From Rhynchopus sp. YZ270_cl-10 (Eukaryota > Euglenozoa > Diplonemea > Diplonemida > Diplonemidae), in the NCBI GenBank assembly GCA_964035575.1, contig OZ037894.1:248001-312000 (forward strand): a stretch of DNA of 64,000 nucleotides, read 5' to 3'. Both the position numbers and the translations under genes were made by a program. Below are positions 1 to 11,623 of this stretch, one piece after another (the first letter of the stretch is position 1; every line of letters begins with the position of its first letter). The notes under the pieces were generated by a model, which worked only from the letters and a program-made list of their open reading frames with translations, ran no database searches and was not told the DNA's origin.

Positions 1-472
1 GGTCAAAAAAAATTTGCGATTTGCGCGTGATCCCTTCCCCAGCACAAGTGCTATTACAGCTGCACTTTCCTGATACTAAAACCAGCAAAACGATGGAGAA
101 TTTCATCAATCCCCCCTCACTGAGGGTCTCTTTGTGTTGTTTAATCAAACAGATGTACAAGAGAGAGGCATCTGTCATGTGAGACTTCATCCTTATTTTG
201 ATTATTTTCAATAAACTAAAACGTCTCTCTGCCGTTGAAGGTAGAGTTGACACGAGTAGTGACACCTTCTATAACAGGGGCTTCAGCAGACTGCAGGATT
301 GAGGAGCGGGAGTGCTGGGGAAACTTCCTCTCACGGCAGGCGGGTTTGCGGAACAGTGGACACCCCTCTGCGACCCCCCCTCCGGGGGGGTCGACAGGGT
401 GGTGGGGAGAAATCTCTCTCTCTTTATTTTTTTTTCTCCCCTTTTTTTTTTTTATTTATTTATTTATTTATA

Positions 473-503
473 CAGGGTTTCGCCCCGGTGGGGCGAAGCC
501 CTG
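473..503. repeat. GC-rich hairpin
   Basis: The two arms begin CAGGG and end CCCTG, with TTCGCCCC facing GGGGCGAA across a three-base loop. About 13 of 14 positions pair. A related half-copy with TTCGCCCCGGGGCGAA lies near 559-590. Function is unknown; it could be a foldback remnant. Confidence 0.6.
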
Positions 504-1012
504 GGGCGAAATAAAATGTCATTTTTTCAGGAAAAATTTTTTTTAACGAAAAAAAATATTTTTCGCCCCGGGGCGAACGCCCTGCGAGGATGGACGAAGC
601 AACGGCGGGGCTTCAGTTCATCATGACAAAAAAAAAAGTGTTCTTTTTTTTTAAACCTCTTGCAACTGAGTCCTGTTGACGCGCCCCCCTTTTTTTTGTA
701 CTCTCAAAAATGAGATGACACTTTGCCAAGCATATTTCCCCTCTTTTTGTTCCCTCTCTCGTTTTTTTTCAATTTATGATTTTTTATTTTGTACATCTCT
801 TTTTTCTAGCCCTATTCGCTCTTTTTCTTCTTCTTTTGCAAGCATTTCAAACATTTTTGCTATGAAGGATATCCCCTCTTTCCCTCTTCTCCCTTTTATT
901 TCACAGCACCTCACCCATGCACACCACCTCCCTGCAACACTCTTGGGGTTACTACACCCACCCCGCTTTCTTCTCTCATTGTGGATTACTTCAATAAATG
1001 TTTACCTATATT

Positions 1013-1152
1013 TGGTGTGATCACCCAAACGGATTCTCCGTTGTTCCCCCCCGAAGGTGCTCCGCAAATCTTAAATATAGTCCGAAACAGTTCTCTGTGG
1101 TTACCCCCGAGGTTCTCCCGTGGGTTGTTCGTACCCCCCCTGAATCACACCA
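1013..1152 (-). mobile_element. Family D MITE, reverse copy
   Basis: This short non-autonomous element has terminal inverted repeats TGGTGTGAT and ATCACACCA. It is the reverse complement of the copy at 35392-35495, sharing the GGGTGATCACACCA end and the GGGGGTACG end, and it resembles the shorter copy at 5245-5339. No coding capacity is present. The flanks are A/T-rich and I cannot fix a target-site duplication, so the superfamily is open. Confidence 0.75.
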
Positions 1153-1293
1153 ATATTGATGTGAAATGGGGGGTGTGATACAGTACTATTTGGGGAGGTC
1201 GTCAGCGTCAAGCTACACCATTTTTTCTCATTTCTCCCCACCTTTCACATCACCCTCTCTCAGGGGGTACCCCCTCACCCACCCCCCAACAAC

Positions 1294-4200
1294 ATGCCTG
1301 CTGTGAATAATGGCTCCTTTTCTTCAGGCCAGGCACCTAGCGGAGACAGCGAGGCTGATGGGATGAAGAACTACCATATCCTCGAGCTGATTGGGGAGGG
1401 CTCCTTTGGGAAGGTGTATAAGGCACGGCGGAAGTACACAGGGCACATTGTGGCGATGAAGTTTATCAGCAAGAAAGGGAAGTCAGAGAAGGAGCTGCGT
1501 ACGTTGCGGGCAGAGATAGAGATTATGACGACATTGAATCATGAGAATATTATTATGCTTTTGGATGCGTTTGAGACGAGGACAGAGTTTGTTGTGGTGA
1601 TGGAGTATGCCCAAGGGGAGTTGTACGAGATATTGGAGGACGACCGATGTCTGCCAGAACCGGTTGTGCAGAAGATTGCGAAGCAGCTCGCGAAGGCGTT
1701 GCACTATCTGCACTCTAATCGCATCATCCACCGCGATATGAAACCACAAAACATCCTCATCGGACGCAACGGTACAGTTAAACTCTGCGACTTCGGCTTC
1801 GCCCGCGCTATGTCCTGCAACACCATGGTGCTTACCTCTATCAAAGGCACCCCTCTCTACATGGCCCCCGAGCTCGTCCAAGAACAGCCATACAACCACA
1901 CCACAGACCTCTGGTCCCTTGGGTGTATCCTCTATGAACTCTTCTACGGCGTGCCCCCATTCTATACCAACAACATCTACTCGCTTATCCACCTCATCAT
2001 CAAGGATCCTGTTAAGTTTCCGGACCAGATATCACCGTCCTTCCGCTCATTTCTGAAGGGGTTGTTGAATAAACACCCTGCCTCCAGGCTGGATTGGCCG
2101 CACCTATTAGAGCATGAATTCGTGCGTGCTGTGGAGGAGGACGCAGTGATGTCAACACAGCGTGCAGCGTTGGACGCAAGGATGAGGGAGAGACTCGGCA
2201 TATTCTCATACGGCATCGCGAAGCAGGAGGTGTCGCCGAAGAAGACGGGTAGTGTGTCTTCGGAGCCTGGGGGGGCAGGGGGTGTAGGGGGGAAGGGTGA
2301 AATTGCGGGAAGTAGGCAGTTTGTGCAGCAGGTGCAGCATGCACTGTCGGCGCGGAATGTAGGATTAGTGAGCCCAGGGACAAAGGAGGTGCAGGAGCTG
2401 ACGGAAAGCCTGAACGCAATACACCGTCTCCTCCAGCAGACCTCGAACACGCCCTTCCAGAGCATGGGTGTCTATGAGACTATTGAGTCCAGTGGACTCC
2501 CGCATAACCTTGTCGACACCATTGCTGCGCACCCCTCTCCGCCAGTCACGTTGCATTGTCTCAAGCTGCTGCGCGAGCTTCTGCACCCACAGACAGGCCC
2601 GTTGCTGCCCTTCCCCAGTAAGGACACCTCGCGTGGCTTCTCGTGGGCCACGCAGGACCCACCCGACGCACTCACGCGTGTCAAGGTCGCAACGTTTGTG
2701 GTAAGCAACGAACGCAAAGGGGAGGCCTTCGTGATGAAGCTGTTCGCCTTCATGAAGGAGGCAGTTAAATTCGACAAGGAGAAGGACAAAGAGGAAGGGG
2801 ATGAGACGCGGCAGAGTGGGGCGCTCTACGCGCTCAACGTGCTGTACCATCTGTGCCGCACGTCGCCCGAGTTTTGCGCCTTTCTCCTGAAGCAAGAGAA
2901 GGCGTGCGAGGAGGTGGTGGCCTTCTCCGCCAGCGCGCTGTCGTGCCCTGCGCCGGAGGGTGCGAAGGAGGGCCTGCCGCAGAAGGCCTTCATCTTTGTG
3001 CTGATCTGCAACCACCTCCTGGTCAGCAGCACACGCGACCAGCACGGGCACCTCCCACTCGCAACGCTGCTTGACACGAGCACAGACGACGAGCTGCCGA
3101 AGCCACGCATCTCAGCAAACCCCTTCTACGTGATGTACAAAGCGAAGACAGAAGCGCTGCTTGCCTTCTGTCTAGGCATCCTCTACACACCACCTGCCCC
3201 CGTATCGTCTGCCGCGGTCCCGAAGCCGTATGAGTCGTATTCCCCATCTGCCGTGCCGATGTGCGGCAGTGCGAAGAGCTGCGACTCGGTGAACCTGCTC
3301 CTCGCACAGTCGATTGCGGCCACCTTCCTTGCACACTACATGCTGCTCGGTGGCGACGTGAAGGCGCACACCGCACGTCTTGGCAGCGACGGCGTGTCTG
3401 CATGCATCGCGATGTTCGAGCGCGCCAAAGGCCTCGACGCAGGCACGCACCGCATCGATGGGTCGGGGTACGGCTTCCCCGACGTGGGGCTTGAGGACGG
3501 GCCCGCCTTCCTGTTGGCAGTGCTGCTTGGGAAGGGGCTTGTGGATGCAAAGAGCTTCAGCACAATCGCCTCAATACATGTCACCTTCCTGCAGTCCCCT
3601 GAGGCACGTGGTGTGATCTCCCCGACTGGGGTGGAGGCGTCGCTGAAGGCGTTGCATCTGTTGTGCATTGCACAGCCGGCGCTGCTGGGGACGCAGGACT
3701 TTTTGAAGTGCGTGATCAGCTTCCTGACGACCACATACCTGAGCCAGCTCAACCGATGGCCTGTCTCGCGCAATGGGGGCGAGCCTGCTTGTCTCCGTGT
3801 TGTACAGCTCTGCATCCAGATCCTCACACTGCCGTTCACCAGCAGTGCAGGCGCGTCCCCCGACCCACCTGCGCTGGACGAGAAGACGGTGACTGTGGTG
3901 CAGCAGGCGATGTACCGCGAGGGCCTCATCGAACACTCCCTTGAGGTCCTCGACGTTATGCCGAACCTTCCTTCTGCGTGGCTCCAGCCGATGTCGTTGC
4001 TGTGCCGTTTGGTGCTGGGCTCACAACACTTTGCCAAACAGTTTCTCGTTGCAGACGGGGTGTCTGTGGGACGCATGAACAGCCTCCTGCACCCTGCCAA
4101 TCCTGAAGCACTTCTTATTGACACTCTCAACATTGTATCACAACTGGCGAGACTTAACCAGGACAACTATGCTGCGATTCATCGATCTGAGTTCTATCCA

Positions 4201-4815
4201 CACCTTCTTGCCTTAGCACAACATGCCGACGCTAATGTCCGTGCCAAGGTGTGCAACCTCTTAGGGAACCTCTGCCGGCACTCTGCCTTCTTCTATGAGC
4301 ATCTTAAGAAGCATAAACTAATAGACGAGATCATCCTCCGTTGTAAGGACCCTAATGTCAGTGTCCGTAAGTTTGCCTGCTTCGCAGTGGGCAACGCAGG
4401 GTTCCACAATGACAGTCTGTACCCAGAACTGCGTGCCTCAATCCCTGCCTTGATTAGTCTGCTCAACGATGTTGAAGAGAAAACCCGCGCAAACGCGTCT
4501 GGTGCATTAGGGAACCTTCTTCGCAACAGCGGGCTTCTCGCAGGGGATTTGGTGAAAGCTGGTGCCGTGCAGGCCCTGGTAGATACTCTGAAAAACGATG
4601 CAGGCAGTGCGCGGAAGATTGCGTTGTTCTCATTAGGGAATTTCTGCAGTTTTGATGAATGCCGTCAGGTGCTCCTTGCAGAAGGGTTTGAAGAGACCAT
4701 AGTTGGGCTCGAGGGTGTGTTGATGCAAGGCAACCCTGACCCAAGTGTGCGCAAGTATATCAACCGCATCAAGTCCCGTCTTCGCCCGCGGAGTACAGAT
4801 TCAAGCAAATCCTGA
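1294..4815 (+). CDS. Fused/STK36-type serine/threonine kinase with armadillo-like repeats
   Basis: A 1173-residue protein. The N-terminal kinase domain (about 27-281) is complete: glycine loop GEGSFGKV (34-41), ATP-binding Lys56, catalytic HRDMKPQN (Asp148), DFG (166-168) and APE (191-193). [21 protein letters not shown] and [12 protein letters not shown] are typical of the Fused/STK36/TIO branch. The C-terminal third (about 930-1150) has repeated helices such as [10 protein letters not shown] and [10 protein letters not shown], typical of armadillo/HEAT folds and usual in this family. Fused kinases act in assembly of the ciliary central pair and, in animals, in Hedgehog signalling; here a flagellar role is inferred from the family. 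The ATG at 1294 is the first after a C/T-rich leader. Nothing is visibly broken. Long minus-strand frames beneath it are shadows. Confidence 0.93.
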   Translation: MPAVNNGSFSSGQAPSGDSEADGMKNYHILELIGEGSFGKVYKARRKYTGHIVAMKFISKKGKSEKELRTLRAEIEIMTTLNHENIIMLLDAFETRTEFVVVMEYAQGELYEILEDDRCLPEPVVQKIAKQLAKALHYLHSNRIIHRDMKPQNILIGRNGTVKLCDFGFARAMSCNTMVLTSIKGTPLYMAPELVQEQPYNHTTDLWSLGCILYELFYGVPPFYTNNIYSLIHLIIKDPVKFPDQISPSFRSFLKGLLNKHPASRLDWPHLLEHEFVRAVEEDAVMSTQRAALDARMRERLGIFSYGIAKQEVSPKKTGSVSSEPGGAGGVGGKGEIAGSRQFVQQVQHALSARNVGLVSPGTKEVQELTESLNAIHRLLQQTSNTPFQSMGVYETIESSGLPHNLVDTIAAHPSPPVTLHCLKLLRELLHPQTGPLLPFPSKDTSRGFSWATQDPPDALTRVKVATFVVSNERKGEAFVMKLFAFMKEAVKFDKEKDKEEGDETRQSGALYALNVLYHLCRTSPEFCAFLLKQEKACEEVVAFSASALSCPAPEGAKEGLPQKAFIFVLICNHLLVSSTRDQHGHLPLATLLDTSTDDELPKPRISANPFYVMYKAKTEALLAFCLGILYTPPAPVSSAAVPKPYESYSPSAVPMCGSAKSCDSVNLLLAQSIAATFLAHYMLLGGDVKAHTARLGSDGVSACIAMFERAKGLDAGTHRIDGSGYGFPDVGLEDGPAFLLAVLLGKGLVDAKSFSTIASIHVTFLQSPEARGVISPTGVEASLKALHLLCIAQPALLGTQDFLKCVISFLTTTYLSQLNRWPVSRNGGEPACLRVVQLCIQILTLPFTSSAGASPDPPALDEKTVTVVQQAMYREGLIEHSLEVLDVMPNLPSAWLQPMSLLCRLVLGSQHFAKQFLVADGVSVGRMNSLLHPANPEALLIDTLNIVSQLARLNQDNYAAIHRSEFYPHLLALAQHADANVRAKVCNLLGNLCRHSAFFYEHLKKHKLIDEIILRCKDPNVSVRKFACFAVGNAGFHNDSLYPELRASIPALISLLNDVEEKTRANASGALGNLLRNSGLLAGDLVKAGAVQALVDTLKNDAGSARKIALFSLGNFCSFDECRQVLLAEGFEETIVGLEGVLMQGNPDPSVRKYINRIKSRLRPRSTDSSKS

Positions 4816-5244
4816 GCTCCCCATTTTTTGTCATCTCTTTCAAGGCTTGAAGTGCATTTTTTTTTTTAATTGATCTGCACCAAGGAGGGAGGGTGATCGG
4901 AGTACCGGTTGGGTTTCTGTGTCAGCGTACGATGAAATGGTGAGGTGTTTGCACTTTCAACCTCTCTTTTCTCTTTTTAGTGTCAGCGTGTCGAAGGGAA
5001 TGCCAAGCAGAATACCAACCAAAACCAAGCCGAGGCGGGGGTTTGTGGATGTCATATATTTTCCCTCGGGTGTTTGCAACTCAACTAGCCTTTTCTACCC
5101 TCTTCTTTTGATGTGTGCACGAGAAGCCATCTTAGCTTTTCTCTTTTTTAAACGAAGAAAGTCTGACCACCCTATCCCTTATTTACTGAAAAAAAAAAAA
5201 GGAGACCAGAGGCTTGCAAAGGTCTGCTTTTATCTTCTCACCTA

Positions 5245-5339
5245 TGGTGTGATTCAGGGGGTACGGACAACCCACAACCCACAACCCACGGAAGAACCAC
5301 GGGGGGAACCACGGAGAATCCGTTTGGGTGATCACACCA
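5245..5339 (+). mobile_element. Family D MITE, short forward copy
   Basis: Ends are TGGTGTGAT and ATCACACCA, as in the copies at 1013-1152 and 35392-35495. The left subterminal sequence CAGGGGGTACGGACAACCC is shared with the 35.4-kb copy. The centre is shorter and contains a small CAACCCA triplication. It carries no coding sequence. Confidence 0.75.
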
Positions 5340-6127
5340 ATCTAGCATTTTGATATTTTTTTTGGTGAACTTTAGAATCACCTCAATTTTTTTTTTTTTT
5401 TTTGGGTCCACCCACGGTACAAGCCGGTCATTGTACCAAAAGGTACACTGTCAACGAGAGGGCTTTTGTATTTCAAGTCAAACCTTTTTTTCCTCTTTTT
5501 TTTCTCTTCGGTTCTATTCTAGTTATTCAGGTTTGTGTCCTATTGGTTACACTATGAGGTAAGTATGGATTTCGGTAAATGATGTGTGTCATGGGATATG
5601 TGTCGGGAGGGAGGGAAACGGGAAGTTGCAAAGTGTGCAAAAAAAATAGAGTAGAATCTATTTTTCTTCCCACTTTTTTTTTAGATAGATATACGTGCAT
5701 GAATGAAGGAGGAAATATAAACAAAGCATTTTGAACACACTTTTGCGGTTCTAGGGACGAACCGCGCTGCAGAGCCACTCCTCACCAAAACAGGTTTGAG
5801 GTGTGTGCGTTTCACCACAACCTCTCCCATGGGTTTTTATCGTGTGATGAGTGTTAAGTTTCTATTTTTCATCTTTCAAATTTTATAACCCTACGGAGTG
5901 TCAGTGCCCTCGCCTCAAGGGCGGGTATTTATTTTTATTTTGCACGATCAACTTCACCTTTTTAGATGTGCGTGTGCATGAAGCCCATTCATTCAAATTT
6001 TTTTTTTGACCGAACCATTTTAACAAGTTTGGGGAAACAGTGAGGGAGGGAGGGAGGGGGGGAGGAAACCCAGTAAGATAACTTTACAAAAAAAAAAAAA
6101 AAGAATTCTTCATTTTTTTTCTTTTTT

Positions 6128-7250
6128 CTAATATCCAATCCAGGGGACATTGGTAGTTTGAGATTTTGAAAAAAAAGCCGGTGTGAGCCAAAAAAGCCGG
6201 TGTGAGGCAATTTTTTTTTCCCCACGCATTTTTGGCAGAGACCTCCACAACTCTTTCCCCTCCGCGCCCTTGTCTAACCATATGGCATCAAAACTTTTCT
6301 GGCGAAGCCACGGTACGCAACATTTCAAAAATTGTGACATAAAATCGCACGCTTTTATAGCCAAACTATGGTAAAGGTAGCTGTGACTATGGCCTAGGGT
6401 AGAGCTGTGGGCTACCGCTCGTCATTTTTAGCTGCGCCGCAGGCGCACGGTACGCTACTTTTTTATGAGAGTTGCAAACATCTATTTCTTTTGATTGAAC
6501 GGACCGATTGGTCTTTGTGGTGGGGTCACATGCACATAAGAAACCGCTACAGATGTGGTTGTAGCCTTGTATGAGGAGATAAAATTCAGAAAAAAATTCA
6601 AAAATCTGCCTTTTTCTTTTTTTTTTTTTTTTCCTCAAAATCCCACACCGGCACACCGGCATACTAATGTCCCCTGATCCAATCCAGCCCCGCCGCCAGG
6701 ATTTTGGGTTTTGAAAAAGTTCTGTTGATGGTCCAAAAAAAAAATTTCGCGCTTCGCGCGAAAACCCCTGCAAAGCTCCTTCTCGTGGCCTCCGGCGGAG
6801 AGACGCATGTTCCCCAAGCCCGGTCAGAGTTCCTCCGAATCAGCGACATTTGCTCTTTCCCTCTCACCAGGCTGTACATTGTACTCTACGGTGGCCGTCC
6901 ACAAGCCGTAGTGGGTGTCAGCCTTCTTATCAGTAAGCAGCGGTCATGACACCCAGAGGTTCCTGGCGAAGCCACGCTGCGCAACATTTTAAAAAAAATG
7001 TTCCCATAAAATGGAACTGCGTTGGTGGTGGGAGCTGCTTGCGCCGCAGGCGCACGGTACGCAACTTTTTTTTTTTTCCACCACCCGATTTTGACTTTTT
7101 TGGGACGTTTGAGCACTCACCTCTCCATATCTTCTTCTCCTGAGATTTTTTGACAAGTAGAACGGGTCTGAACCACTCAACAGAACTTTTTTTTTTTTTT
7201 TTTTTTTTCGTTTTCAAAAAGTTCTGTTGACCATCAACAGAACTTTGCTA
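6128..7250 (-). repeat. Block of inverted subrepeats, related to 18424-18690
   Basis: The motif TGATCCAATCC recurs near 6677 and 7265 with a related form near 6131. A GC-rich core (CGCCGCAGGCGCACGGTACG) occurs near 6430 and 7040. The right end is a palindrome, AAAGTTCTGTTGA facing TCAACAGAACTTT (7220-7250). About 210 bases (7035-7246) match 18424-18645 in reverse orientation. This looks like overlapping remnants of a foldback-type element; its borders are uncertain. Confidence 0.55.
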
Positions 7251-7356
7251 GGTGGCGGCCCCCCTGATCCAATCCCCCCTCCCTCCCTCCCCCATCCTCC
7301 CCCTTCTTATCCCTTCTATCGTTCATATCTTCCCCCCCTTCCCCCTTTCGCTCCTC

Positions 7357-7432
7357 CCACCTCCCACCTCCCACCTCCCACCTCCCACCTCCCACCTCCC
7401 ACCTCCCACCTCCCACCTCCCACCTCCCACCT
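7357..7432. repeat. CTCCCAC heptanucleotide array
   Basis: About ten uninterrupted copies of the 7-base unit CTCCCAC. A second shorter array of the same unit lies at 7726-7768, about 300 bases downstream. Both sit in the C/T-rich leader of the next gene, so they may add pyrimidine tract for the splice acceptor. That role is inference. Confidence 0.85.
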
Positions 7433-7825
7433 CCCCAGTTAACTTGTTAAAGCAGCTTTGCTGCGACATGGGGAGATCTGGTGTTACTGTAGATGATAGT
7501 ATAAGATGCTTTGGTCCATTTTTGCTTTTATTACCTCTTTGCTCTGCAAAGGTTGGAACGGGAAAGTCAAAACACACCACCTTCATCAGGAATTTTTCCA
7601 CAAATTTGTTTCCCCGGTGTGTTTTCCTTCCCTCGTACGTCACAATAAACGAAACCCCTCCTCACATTGTTTTTGTTGCGCTTTCAGGACCTCATCGACG
7701 GATCACTATTTGTACACCAGATCTCCTCCCACCTCCCACCTCCCACCTCCCACCTCCCACCTCCCACCCCGCCCCCGCAGTTTCTTTGCGTCTCCACACT
7801 TCTCCCCCTTTTCCGCCTTTTCCCC

Positions 7826-8305
7826 ATGCAAAACATCATTGAGAATGATGAAAGCACCATGCTTCCTTCCGAAGGGGTGCGAGATGCAGTTGCGACATAC
7901 CCTTTGCGGCGCGCTCAGTCGCAAGGAGGCAGCATGAAGTGCGCACGCGATGATATCGACAGGGTTCTGTGCAGCCTACCACAAGAACAGACCAGGGCCG
8001 ATGCAGAAGCCATGTCCCAGGACACAGCACCCGGCCTGCAGCGGGCACACCCCGCGCAGGTGTCTGCTCTTTCCCAGGTAAATTATAACTCACAGCTTCA
8101 GATGCGTTCTGGGTATCAAGGTGGAGGGGGTGGTGGTGGTGGTGGTGGTGGTGTTCCCTTCAACGATTTTATGACAGTAAAGATGAATCTTCTTCGTGCA
8201 GAGGGGCGAATCGAACAGCTTTCTCGACAACTCCAGCTTGAGCAAACACACAGAAAAGCAATGGAGGCACGGCTGATATCCTTAGAGGAACGTTTAGGGA
8301 GTTAA
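7826..8305 (+). CDS. Small protein with glycine run and C-terminal coiled coil
   Basis: A 159-residue protein starting MQNIIENDES. I chose the ATG at 7826 because it is the first in frame after a long pyrimidine tract with AG acceptors near 7694 and 7780; upstream in-frame sequence is only array-encoded Pro/His/Leu. The middle has a run of about eleven glycines encoded by a GGT-rich microsatellite. The last 45 residues (about 112-158; MNLLRAEGRIEQLSRQLQLE and on) have heptad spacing of hydrophobic residues, so a coiled coil is likely. No enzyme motif is present and I do not recognise the family. The gap to the next start is about 305 bases. Confidence 0.7.
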   Translation: MQNIIENDESTMLPSEGVRDAVATYPLRRAQSQGGSMKCARDDIDRVLCSLPQEQTRADAEAMSQDTAPGLQRAHPAQVSALSQVNYNSQLQMRSGYQGGGGGGGGGGGVPFNDFMTVKMNLLRAEGRIEQLSRQLQLEQTHRKAMEARLISLEERLGS

Positions 8306-8610
8306 AAAAAAAGGGGGTTTGACTTGATAACCCTGACTCCAGGCTTTCTCCTTTTTCTTTCTCATTAAAAGGCGGTCGTGATCTGCCATTTTACAGTTAC
8401 ACAGCATTAAACGAATAAAGGAACAGTTTTTTTTTTCCCATCCCATCCCAACCAAATGCGTTTCGACAGTTGAAATGGGACCAAACCCCTCCTTTTCCAC
8501 CAACCAAACCTTCATATCAGCCCCAACACCATTCCCTTCCTCTTCCTCTTGCCCCTCTCGTCTTTCACCTTCTTTGGTTCTTCTCTGCATGGAGTCGTGA
8601 GGTTTCCCTC
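8306..8610. other. Short intergenic region with pyrimidine-rich leader
   Basis: This gap holds the 3' flank of the coiled-coil gene and, at about 8525-8610, a C/T-rich tract with candidate AG acceptors before the ATG at 8611. An upstream in-frame ATG at 8470 would add 47 residues made from this tract and is not preferred. No repeat copy was noticed. Confidence 0.55.
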
Positions 8611-10221
8611 ATGACTGTTGGTGGGGTGAAGGTTGCGGGGGGTGTACTGTCGGGTGGTGCGGCTGTGCAACTGAGTGGTGGTGGTCACCGAGCAGTCTCG
8701 CCGCAGGGCCAACGTGGTTGTGTAGTTGCGGCGCAACGGACCGGATGTGAGTCGTTTCGCATATCAGAGCAGATTATCGCGACGCCTGCAGGGTGCCATG
8801 TGGGGGCAGCAAAGACACCACGAGGCAGGGCGCATGTATCCTCCCCTGCTCGCATGCCTGTGGTGACGCCTTCAAAGAAGGCAAGACGAATCGACGTTGT
8901 ACCAACATCGGCACCAACACCGAAGACAGCAGCCGTACCAACAGCAACAACAACACCCACTACACCACGTACACTTCTCAGACGGAAGTTCGTCTCCCCC
9001 CCAGCACCATCCTTCCGCCCGACCGGGCGAAAACACATCACCTCTGAATGCACTATCAACAGCCCTGAGGCACCGATCAAAGCAAAACCTAAGAGGCGTG
9101 CAGATGTGGCGCCCACTGATAGGTTGCGACGAACCAGCCGGACGCATGGTATGACCCAAGAGCAGATTGCGCGCCATGTACGGAAGGGGGCAGGACCACA
9201 GATGTTAGGACGAAATGCGCACCTCGGCGCAGTGTGCAGGATGGTGACGGGGTTTGACATAGCCTGCACAACTGTAGCTAGTACAGGGATGGTGACGGTG
9301 CGGATCCCTCTGAAACGCCGTCCCCTGGATATGCTTGAGTTTGCCGACCACCTCCGTGGTGTGCTCCTCAACTATTTCCTTACTGTTGTGCGGAAACAAT
9401 CTGGCGTCAATCTCTTCATCAAACCCGACGTCAAGGCGGTCAGCCACAGCATCGGCTTCGGCAGCATCCTCTGCCTCAACGATGCAAGCAGTGGTGGCAG
9501 CTGGTCGCCCCTCATCTCCCTTGACCAAGTCTACGCCGGCGCGTCTTTCTTTGTGAACAACAAACTGTGTCAAAAAGTTGCCCAAGCAGACATCTTTGTA
9601 AACAGACGTGCCCTGCCACGTCAATCCGAACCGCACGGACTGAACACAAAATTTATACAAAAGGAGCCGGTCCTCCCAGACCTTATCGCCGCCCTGCTGG
9701 CAGCAGGCGATCCTCCAGGGGACGTTAGCGAGGAGGTGATGACAGAGCTGGCACGCATCCCTTTGGTTTCCCCTCGCCTCCTTGACGCCATTGGTGTGCC
9801 GGACTCTAGGGATGAGATTGCAGGCACACCCGAAACAGAGCACCCCACTACCCGTGTACCCACACAAACCCCACCTCTGGCTGGGATAGACGCAGAGAGG
9901 GAGTCGGTACTGAAGCGGTGGATGGCGTTTCTTGGAAGCGAGGCCTCCGTCGTGGGTGTCGCAGATCCACAGATTGTTAAGGTCTTCGCAAAGCAGCTAG
10001 AGGCAGAGACCGAGCGGATAAGAGGCAAGCTTCTGAGGCATGACCGGAGTTCCGGTAGGGAAGGGGGGGGAGGAGGGGGAGAGGAAGGTGACGCCCGTCG
10101 TGCCTCGATAATGCACTACCTGACCTGTCTGTCGGACGGAGAGCGGGAGGCAGATGTCCTCCTGAGACACATCAATGCACAGACAGCAAGCCAAGGTCTT
10201 TCCCCAAAGGCGCTGTTCTAA
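8611..10221 (+). CDS. Unknown basic protein
   Basis: A 536-residue protein beginning MTVGGVKVAGG. The N-terminal third is low-complexity, rich in Thr, Pro, Arg and Lys, and probably disordered. A denser, better-folded region spans roughly 170-340, with segments such as RPLDMLEFADHLRGVLLNYF and SHSIGFGSILCLNDASSGG. A second, helical part follows (about 350-520) and includes a short glycine/glutamate run. No transmembrane segment, signal peptide or known catalytic motif is seen. I do not recognise the family and assign no function. The Thr/Pro-rich and Lys/Arg-rich N-terminus would suit a nuclear or cytoskeletal protein, but that is only a guess. Confidence 0.75.
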   Translation: MTVGGVKVAGGVLSGGAAVQLSGGGHRAVSPQGQRGCVVAAQRTGCESFRISEQIIATPAGCHVGAAKTPRGRAHVSSPARMPVVTPSKKARRIDVVPTSAPTPKTAAVPTATTTPTTPRTLLRRKFVSPPAPSFRPTGRKHITSECTINSPEAPIKAKPKRRADVAPTDRLRRTSRTHGMTQEQIARHVRKGAGPQMLGRNAHLGAVCRMVTGFDIACTTVASTGMVTVRIPLKRRPLDMLEFADHLRGVLLNYFLTVVRKQSGVNLFIKPDVKAVSHSIGFGSILCLNDASSGGSWSPLISLDQVYAGASFFVNNKLCQKVAQADIFVNRRALPRQSEPHGLNTKFIQKEPVLPDLIAALLAAGDPPGDVSEEVMTELARIPLVSPRLLDAIGVPDSRDEIAGTPETEHPTTRVPTQTPPLAGIDAERESVLKRWMAFLGSEASVVGVADPQIVKVFAKQLEAETERIRGKLLRHDRSSGREGGGGGGEEGDARRASIMHYLTCLSDGEREADVLLRHINAQTASQGLSPKALF

Positions 10222-11013
10222 GAGGAAAAAGTCGGGTATTCATGTGCATGAACTCGACTGAGATGCGTTTTAGCACGTTTCAACTCTTTTCTTTCAGGGG
10301 GGGAAAAAAAATGTCGATATACCCAAAATTGATTAGCCTTCGAGAGTGGCGTTGTGCAGAATCTGTTATACGAGAGAGAGGCTTAAGTTAAGCATCTTAT
10401 TAAGCTTTTCTCATCTTTTGTTTGTGATTGAGTGGGTAATATTTGTCCTATTTCTGTTGTTTTGTTGTAGATACTCTTTTTGTTGTAATTTTGTTAGAGA
10501 TGTGCTCTGGCACAATCCATTTTTTATTTGCCTGCCCCACGGCCTTATTCCTTTTTTTTTTTTTTTGTTTTTTTTTTGTTGTGGCGAAAGGTGTGTTCGG
10601 GGGAAAATTGCTCATCCACACACTCCACACACCTTTCCCCTTTTCTGTTCGCGTCTTTCCTATTGACAGACAAAAAAAAGTACCTCCTTTTTTTGATTAT
10701 TTCAGATCTCAATCCTCGAAATGGATGTAGGACTGCATGGTTGGGGGTCCACCCCCGCCAGGTTCTCCCCACGCTATCATACGGTACACTACCACGAGAT
10801 GGCTTTTTGTATTACATCACTTTTCTTTTGAGGTGACTAAGTACGAGAGGCTTAGGTTCATATTTTATTCAAACTTTTCTTCAATCACTTTTCAATCACT
10901 TTCCCACTCCACCCCCAACCCTAGACCTACACACAAGACTAGACCTACATACAGTCTACTACAGACAAGACTAGACCTACACAAAAGGGGTTCAAGATTC
11001 AAGAAGACTTAAG
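10222..11013. other. Intergenic region with family C and A repeats
   Basis: A family C copy (10719-10820) is followed at once by a family A copy (10832-10880), the two abutting in the same orientation as the genes. A family A-like motif (CGAGAGAGAGGCTTAAG) lies near 10372. The last 100 bases hold a small direct repeat (GACTAGACCTACA, three copies near 10930-10985) before the next start. Confidence 0.65.
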
Positions 11014-11409
11014 ATGAGTTTTGGAGGTAAAATGTCGAAGGACCAGTCGGTAGTGTTGGTAGCGATATGCATTGTGGCAGCGATCCTCACGCTGATGCTG
11101 TGCGTACTGTTATTTGACTGGGCAAAGGGACGGAGGCGGGTTGAGTACGAGCGGGGTATGCGGGTGAAGATGCAGATGGGTCCGCCACAGCTTACTGAGA
11201 AGGACATGCCGGTTCTACAGAGCTTTGAATCCGCTGCACAAAGCACTCTAGGAGGGCACAGTCACGTCTTCAGTACGGTACGACCTATGCCCGTACCGAT
11301 GCCCCTCACCTCCCACCGTTCTGCCACCCCCCAAACCATCCCTTCACCAAAAAGCGTCCGTTTTGCCCAGACCTCTCAAAACGAAAGGCTTGCCTCGATA
11401 CAGCAATAA
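11014..11409 (+). CDS. Small single-pass membrane protein
   Basis: A 131-residue protein. Residues about 12-34 (SVVLVAICIVAAILTLMLCV and on) form one strong hydrophobic segment, followed by a positively charged stretch (KGRRR), so the C-terminal part should face the cytoplasm. The rest is hydrophilic, rich in Ser, Pro and Thr, with no recognisable domain. There is no cleavable signal peptide. An alternative start at the second Met (residue 7) is equally possible. The next coding region begins about 215 bases later. Family not recognised. Confidence 0.7.
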   Translation: MSFGGKMSKDQSVVLVAICIVAAILTLMLCVLLFDWAKGRRRVEYERGMRVKMQMGPPQLTEKDMPVLQSFESAAQSTLGGHSHVFSTVRPMPVPMPLTSHRSATPQTIPSPKSVRFAQTSQNERLASIQQ

Positions 11410-11623
11410 AGGGGGGGTTGGGGAGGTGGGGAGTTGTGTTAAATTTTGTTTTTTTTTCATTGTAGTTAGAATAGAGTTGTTTATTGTTTATTTTGTTAGA
11501 ACAAAAAAAGGTCAACGTTTTTTCACAACCCCCTTGCTAATCCAACCAACCACTGTTTCAATTTCCCAAGAAAAATTTCTTTTCAACCTCATGATTTACA
11601 GACAAGCAAATATACAATACACT

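Larger units (their letters stand above)
1..1293. other. Upstream intergenic region
   Basis: No convincing gene is visible. The stretch holds a GC-rich hairpin at 473-503, long T-runs, an inverted-repeat element at 1013-1152, and just before the kinase ATG a C/T-rich leader (about 1215-1290) that could carry a spliced-leader acceptor. The short frames here are dominated by Phe, Leu and Pro from T- and C-runs and are not believable proteins. Confidence 0.6.
4816..7825. other. Repeat-rich intergenic region
   Basis: No gene is seen. It holds the 3' flank of the kinase gene, a family B hairpin near 4938-4972, a family D MITE (5245-5339), a family C copy (5401-5488), a family B variant (5885-5960), a block of inverted subrepeats (6128-7250) and two CTCCCAC arrays. 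The C/T-rich stretch at about 7770-7825 ends in a likely trans-splice acceptor for the next gene. Confidence 0.6.

Noticed and set aside
1483-4744. Several minus-strand frames of 90-276 codons within the kinase gene
   Set aside because: Kinase and armadillo motifs are continuous on the + strand. The opposite frames have no motifs and follow from GC-rich codon use.
7227-7842. Proline/histidine/leucine-rich frames upstream of the coiled-coil gene
   Set aside because: They come from CTCCCAC arrays and pyrimidine tracts and lie in the leader region.
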